Below are positions 32,006-34,869 of a stretch of 34,869 bases of DNA, piece by piece. The notes below the pieces were generated by a model. The model ran no database searches and had not been told where the DNA came from. It was given only the letters and a program-made list of their open reading frames with translations. The translations under genes and the position numbers were made by a program. Where the stretch lies: NCBI RefSeq assembly GCF_902728265.1, contig NZ_CACVBR010000040.1:1-34869 (forward strand), in the 5' to 3' direction. Source of the DNA: Chryseobacterium potabilaquae. Its GTDB lineage: Bacteria > Bacteroidota > Bacteroidia > Flavobacteriales > Weeksellaceae. Position 1 is the stretch's first letter; every line of letters begins with the position of its first letter.

Positions 32006-32362
32006 TTTATATTTTATTCAAAATTACCATTTTTTGATGGTCATTGGTAAGTGGTCTGTAAAATTGGTAATTCTTTCTGTAATTTATATAAGTTAAGTTT
32101 ATCTAAAAGTTTCGACTTTTGCATCGTTAGGAATACTATTCTTATACAAATGTCATTTGTCTCAGAAATATTAAAAGATAATATACCTGGTTTCAAGGAG
32201 CAATATGAATACCGTTTTTAAATTTGTATGCAGAAATTATGATTTCTTACAGTAAAGAAAAATTTAATCGTAACTTCAGAAGCTGATTATTTTTTCATAA
32301 AAAGTAAATCTCATAACGATAATTTATAATAATAAAACAATTTTAAACTTAAATAAAAGCAA
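32006..32362. other. Divergent control region of araC-type and adh genes
   Basis: It contains the repeated half-sites and -7 box of the AraC gene at 32019-32070, and a TAAATTTG box (32219-32226, perfect) that could serve the adh gene with a leader of about 130 nt. A 23-codon ATG frame lies at 32150-32221; it has no supporting signals and is not called as a gene. Confidence 0.5.
32019..32070 (-). promoter_or_regulatory. Promoter and repeated half-sites of the AraC-type gene
   Basis: The minus strand has TAATTTTG (32019-32026), a perfect -7 box 13 bp before the ATG, with no TTG at -33. TTACCAA on the minus strand occurs at 32044-32050 and 32064-32070, two direct copies 20 bp apart. An inverted copy (TGGTAA, 32024-32029) overlaps the -7 box. 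The direct copies are centred about 32 and 52 bp before the predicted start, where AraC activators usually bind. Confidence 0.5.
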
Positions 32363-33418
32363 ATGAGTACATTCAAAGTAAAAGCTTACGGAGCAGAATC
32401 CAATACTGCCGATTTACAAGAAATGAACATCGAAAGAAGAGAAACAACATCCAATGATGTAGAAATTGAAATTCTATATTGTGGAGTTTGTCATTCAGAC
32501 CTCCATACTGCAAGAAATGACTGGGGAGGATCTATGTACCCTGTAGTTCCCGGACACGAAATTGTAGGTAGAGTTACAAAAATAGGAAATGATGTTTCCA
32601 AATTTAAAGTTGGTGATTTAGCTGCAGTAGGATGTTTAGTCGATTCTTGTGGACATTGTGATAGCTGCAAACATGATTTAGAACAATATTGTCTGAATGG
32701 ATTTACTGGAACTTACAACGGACAGGATAAACATATTGGAGGTCATACGTTTGGAGGATACTCCCAAAAAGTAGTTGTCGATCAACATTTCGTATTAAGT
32801 GTTCCTGAAAATTTAGATTTGGCAGCCGTTGCACCGCTTCTTTGTGCCGGAATTACTACTTGGTCTCCTTTGAGACACTGGAATGTAGGCCCAAATTCTA
32901 AAGTAGCCGTTGTCGGATTAGGAGGGTTAGGACATATGGCCATTAAATTAGCAAAAGGATTAGGAGCTGAAGTTACTTTATTCTCCAGAACTCCAGGAAA
33001 AACTAATGATGCAAAACAATTAGGAGCTGATCACGTCATCATTTCTACTGATGATTCTCAAATGGAGGACGTAAAAGGTAAATTTGATATCATTATTGAT
33101 ACGGTTCCTTACGAACATGACATTAACCCTTATATGCAGACACTATCCTTAAATGGAACTTTAGTTTTAGTCGGATTTGTTGGAGAATTCCAACAAGCTG
33201 AGGTAAGTACCAGACCCATGATTTTCCAACGTCGCTCTGTTGCAGGTTCTTTGATCGGCGGTATTGCTGAAACTCAAGAATTACTTGACTTCTGCGGAAA
33301 ACATAATATTGTTTCAGACATTGAATTGATTAAAATGCAAGATATCAATAAAGCCTATGAAAGAATGCTTAAAAGTGATGTAAAATATCGTTTTGTAATT
33401 GATATGCAATCTTTATAA
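32363..33418 (+). CDS. Zinc-dependent NAD(P)-alcohol dehydrogenase (CAD/YahK type)
   Basis: A 351-residue medium-chain dehydrogenase. The catalytic zinc ligands are C43 (CGVCHSD), H65 (PGHE) and C161 (LLCAGIT). The structural zinc loop has C96, C99, C102 and C110 (SCGHCDSC and QYC). The Rossmann motif GLGGLGH begins at 185. The sequence agrees best with the cinnamyl-alcohol/aldehyde-reductase branch (YahK-like) that reduces aldehydes, usually with NADPH. No signal peptide. It stands alone between the AraC spacer and a strong shared terminator. Confidence 0.95.
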   Translation: MSTFKVKAYGAESNTADLQEMNIERRETTSNDVEIEILYCGVCHSDLHTARNDWGGSMYPVVPGHEIVGRVTKIGNDVSKFKVGDLAAVGCLVDSCGHCDSCKHDLEQYCLNGFTGTYNGQDKHIGGHTFGGYSQKVVVDQHFVLSVPENLDLAAVAPLLCAGITTWSPLRHWNVGPNSKVAVVGLGGLGHMAIKLAKGLGAEVTLFSRTPGKTNDAKQLGADHVIISTDDSQMEDVKGKFDIIIDTVPYEHDINPYMQTLSLNGTLVLVGFVGEFQQAEVSTRPMIFQRRSVAGSLIGGIAETQELLDFCGKHNIVSDIELIKMQDINKAYERMLKSDVKYRFVIDMQSL

Positions 33419-33439
33419 TTCTTTTTTATATTTTAACTT

Positions 33440-33475
33440 AAGACTGTTTACATAATAAGTAAACAGTCTTTTTCT
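33440..33475. terminator. Bidirectional terminator between adh and hxlR-type gene
   Basis: AAGACTGTTTAC (33440-33451) pairs perfectly over 12 bp with GTAAACAGTCTT (33459-33470) across a 7-base loop, with T residues on the plus side. Confidence 0.88.
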
Positions 33476-33482
33476 TTTTTAT

Positions 33483-33863
33483 TTAACTAGAACAAAGTGA
33501 GCTCTTATTATTTTCTTTCATATCTTTAAATGCCCATTCTGACATTGCACGAATTACGGGCATCAATCCTTTTCCCCCTTCACTGAGACCATATACTACA
33601 TGAGGAGGAACTATTGGTTTGGCTGTCCTAGTAACTAATCCATCCGCTTCAAGTTGTTTCAAATGCTGAATTAACATTTTTTCCGTAACGGCCGGAATAG
33701 CACGCTTTAATTCACTATATCTTTTATCACCTGTAGAAAGATGATATAAAATAATCGGTTTCCAAAATCCTCCAATCCTTTCCATCACATACGTTACTGG
33801 ACAAAGATCTAATGCATATTTTTTATTCTGCTGAATCGTTGAGCTTTCTTTAATTGCTGTCAT
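33483..33863 (-). CDS. HxlR family transcriptional regulator
   Basis: A 126-residue winged-helix MarR-like regulator of the HxlR/YodB type. The conserved opening has one Cys (C21) in LCPVTYVMERIGGFWKPIILYHL, the position used for thiol sensing of quinones, aldehydes or hypochlorite in YodB, HypR and QorR. The recognition region is RYSELKRAIPAVTEKMLIQHLKQLEADGLV, and the wing and dimer helix follow. A second Cys lies in the tail (SSLCSS). It is divergent from an NAD(P)-binding NmrA-like gene across an 80-bp spacer full of dyad symmetry. It probably represses that gene and itself. Confidence 0.94.
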   Translation of the reverse strand: MTAIKESSTIQQNKKYALDLCPVTYVMERIGGFWKPIILYHLSTGDKRYSELKRAIPAVTEKMLIQHLKQLEADGLVTRTAKPIVPPHVVYGLSEGGKGLMPVIRAMSEWAFKDMKENNKSSLCSS

Positions 33864-33882
33864 AATACATACTTTAGGGTAA

Positions 33883-33917
33883 GTACTTGTATATAAGTAA
33901 GTACAAAGATAACTTTG
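33883..33917 (+). promoter_or_regulatory. Promoter of the NmrA-like gene overlaid by an HxlR-type operator
   Basis: The promoter is TTG (33887-33889), 20 nt, TAACTTTG (33910-33917), a perfect fit to the flavobacterial consensus. Dyads cover it: GTACTT (33883-33888) with AAGTAC (33899-33904), TTGTA (33887-33891) with TACAA (33902-33906), and ACTT with AAGT (33885-33898). A repressor bound here would block the polymerase. Confidence 0.65.
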
Positions 33918-33943
33918 TCTAAGGAAATAAAAAAAAATTTATT

Positions 33944-34825
33944 ATGAAAATTGTAATCACAGGTTCCCTAGGAAATGTCGCAAAACCTTTAGCTCAACAA
34001 TTAATTGCAGAAAAACATAATGTCATCGTAATTAGTAGTAACGAATCTAAAAAAAATGAAATTGAAGCGTTGGGAGCAAAAGCTGCAATTGGATCAATTA
34101 CAGATCTCCACTTTTTAGTTAAAACTTTTGAAGGGGCAGATGCTGCTTTTCTCATGACCCCACCTAACTTAGGTAATGTAAATATCATTGAAAATATAAT
34201 AAATATTGGAAAGAATTATGCTGAAGCTATCAGACAAACTAATATAAATAAAGTGGTTATGCTAAGCAGCACAGGCGCAGCATCTACGGTAGAAAACGGT
34301 CCTATAAAAGGTCTTCATTATATTGAACAACTCTATAATAAGCTAGAAAATACTTCCGTTACTTTATTAAGAGCCGGATATTTTTATACCAATTTTTTCA
34401 ATGATATTCCATTGATCAAAAACTCTAGAATTATAGGCAGTAATTATCCGGAATCTACACCTATCCCATTAGTTCATCCAATGGACATTGCCAAAGCTGC
34501 AGCTAAAGAATTAGTTACTAATTCTGAAGGTAAAAGTATACAATATATTGTAAGTGATGTTCGCAAAGCTAGTGATTTTGCCACAGTTTTTGGAAAGGTG
34601 CTTGGAAAACCAGCACTTCCATGGGTTGAGTTTAAGGATGAAGAGTCTTTAAATGGAATGCTCCAAGCCGGTCTTCCACAAGAAATTGCCGAATTGTTTA
34701 CTGAGATGGGAAGAGGAATCAGAACCGGTATCGTGCAAAAGGATTTTATTGAACATGGCTCTAAAGTGGATGGAAAAATTAAATTAGAGGAATTTGCTAA
34801 AGAATTTGCAGATAAATTCAATTAA
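33944..34825 (+). CDS. NmrA-like NAD(P)-binding protein
   Basis: A 293-residue atypical short-chain dehydrogenase (NmrA/QorB-like branch). The dinucleotide-binding motif is ITGSLGNVAKPLAQQLI (Gly-rich loop at about residues 5-12, GSLGNVA in place of GATGxxG), followed by VIVISS. Further blocks are GADAAFLMTPP, VVMLSSTGA and LLRAGYFYTNFF. No catalytic Tyr-x-x-x-Lys motif of the classical type is obvious. Proteins like this act as quinone or aldehyde reductases or redox sensors. Being divergent from an HxlR regulator with a sensor Cys supports a role in handling reactive electrophiles. Only 44 bp of the window remain after its stop. Confidence 0.9.
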   Translation: MKIVITGSLGNVAKPLAQQLIAEKHNVIVISSNESKKNEIEALGAKAAIGSITDLHFLVKTFEGADAAFLMTPPNLGNVNIIENIINIGKNYAEAIRQTNINKVVMLSSTGAASTVENGPIKGLHYIEQLYNKLENTSVTLLRAGYFYTNFFNDIPLIKNSRIIGSNYPESTPIPLVHPMDIAKAAAKELVTNSEGKSIQYIVSDVRKASDFATVFGKVLGKPALPWVEFKDEESLNGMLQAGLPQEIAELFTEMGRGIRTGIVQKDFIEHGSKVDGKIKLEEFAKEFADKFN

Positions 34826-34869
34826 CTTTATGCTTCCTAGTGATAATATAATTTCGGCGAGCCTTTGGC

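Noticed and set aside
32150..32221. A 23-codon ATG frame in the adh upstream region
   Set aside because: Too short to judge; no promoter or terminator specific to it, and a -7 box for adh overlaps its end.
1..34869. CRISPR array, tRNA or rRNA genes, prophage, or defence cluster
   Set aside because: No direct repeats with regular spacers, no cloverleaf-like or rRNA-like sequence, and no phage or defence proteins were seen in reading the window.

Overview
The window looks like chromosomal DNA of a flavobacterium, most likely family Weeksellaceae (Chryseobacterium/Elizabethkingia type). The DNA is AT-rich and intergenic spacers have almost no Shine-Dalgarno sequences. Promoters are of the Bacteroidota kind (TTG, 17-23 nt, TAnnTTTG). 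Many proteins belong to families typical of the phylum: DUF6702, a GEVED-domain M43 protease, a DUF3575-like barrel and an M1 peptidase with a GMEYP motif. No tRNA, rRNA, CRISPR array or prophage was seen. The genus is an inference.

Layout. 1-126 is the right end of an IS256-family element (transposase C-terminus plus terminal repeat) that has cut off the 3' end of a yceI gene (to 657). 802-2845 holds radA and an ACP phosphodiesterase. 2855-7293 is a divergent locus of exported or membrane proteins: DUF6702 on one side, then HupE/UreJ-like membrane protein, M1 metallopeptidase and an unknown exported protein. 7493-9505 is groES-groEL, with an inverted array of 7-bp repeats between the two genes. 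9649-12926 has a DinB-fold protein, a DUF1801 protein and a membrane M48 peptidase. 13261-14937 is a two-gene operon of a membrane-anchored catalase-fold peroxidase and a cytochrome b561. 15247-19579 holds single genes for envelope or exported proteins (beta-barrel, M43 protease, tandem Dabb protein) separated by long AT-rich spacers and strong terminators.

19909-24366 lies on the minus strand: truA, a small uncertain ORF, a Crp/Fnr regulator, an alpha/beta hydrolase and an MsbA-like ABC exporter. A 5-4-5 dyad of Crp/Fnr type lies between the regulator and the hydrolase. 24497-28097 is a plus-strand set of housekeeping genes (lpxK, purine nucleoside phosphorylase, a TlpA-like lipoprotein, DNA polymerase IV), followed by a cytoplasmic alpha-amylase at 28144-29628. 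29708-34825 is an accessory, regulator-rich part: an araC-carboxylesterase operon, a zinc alcohol dehydrogenase, and a divergent hxlR/NmrA-type pair whose shared promoter is overlaid by dyads.

No complete novel defence or mobile system was recognised. The most unusual items are the IS-interrupted yceI, the heptamer inverted array inside groESL, the DUF6702/HupE/M1 locus, and three regulator-operator arrangements (Crp/Fnr, AraC, HxlR) that can be read directly from the sequence.
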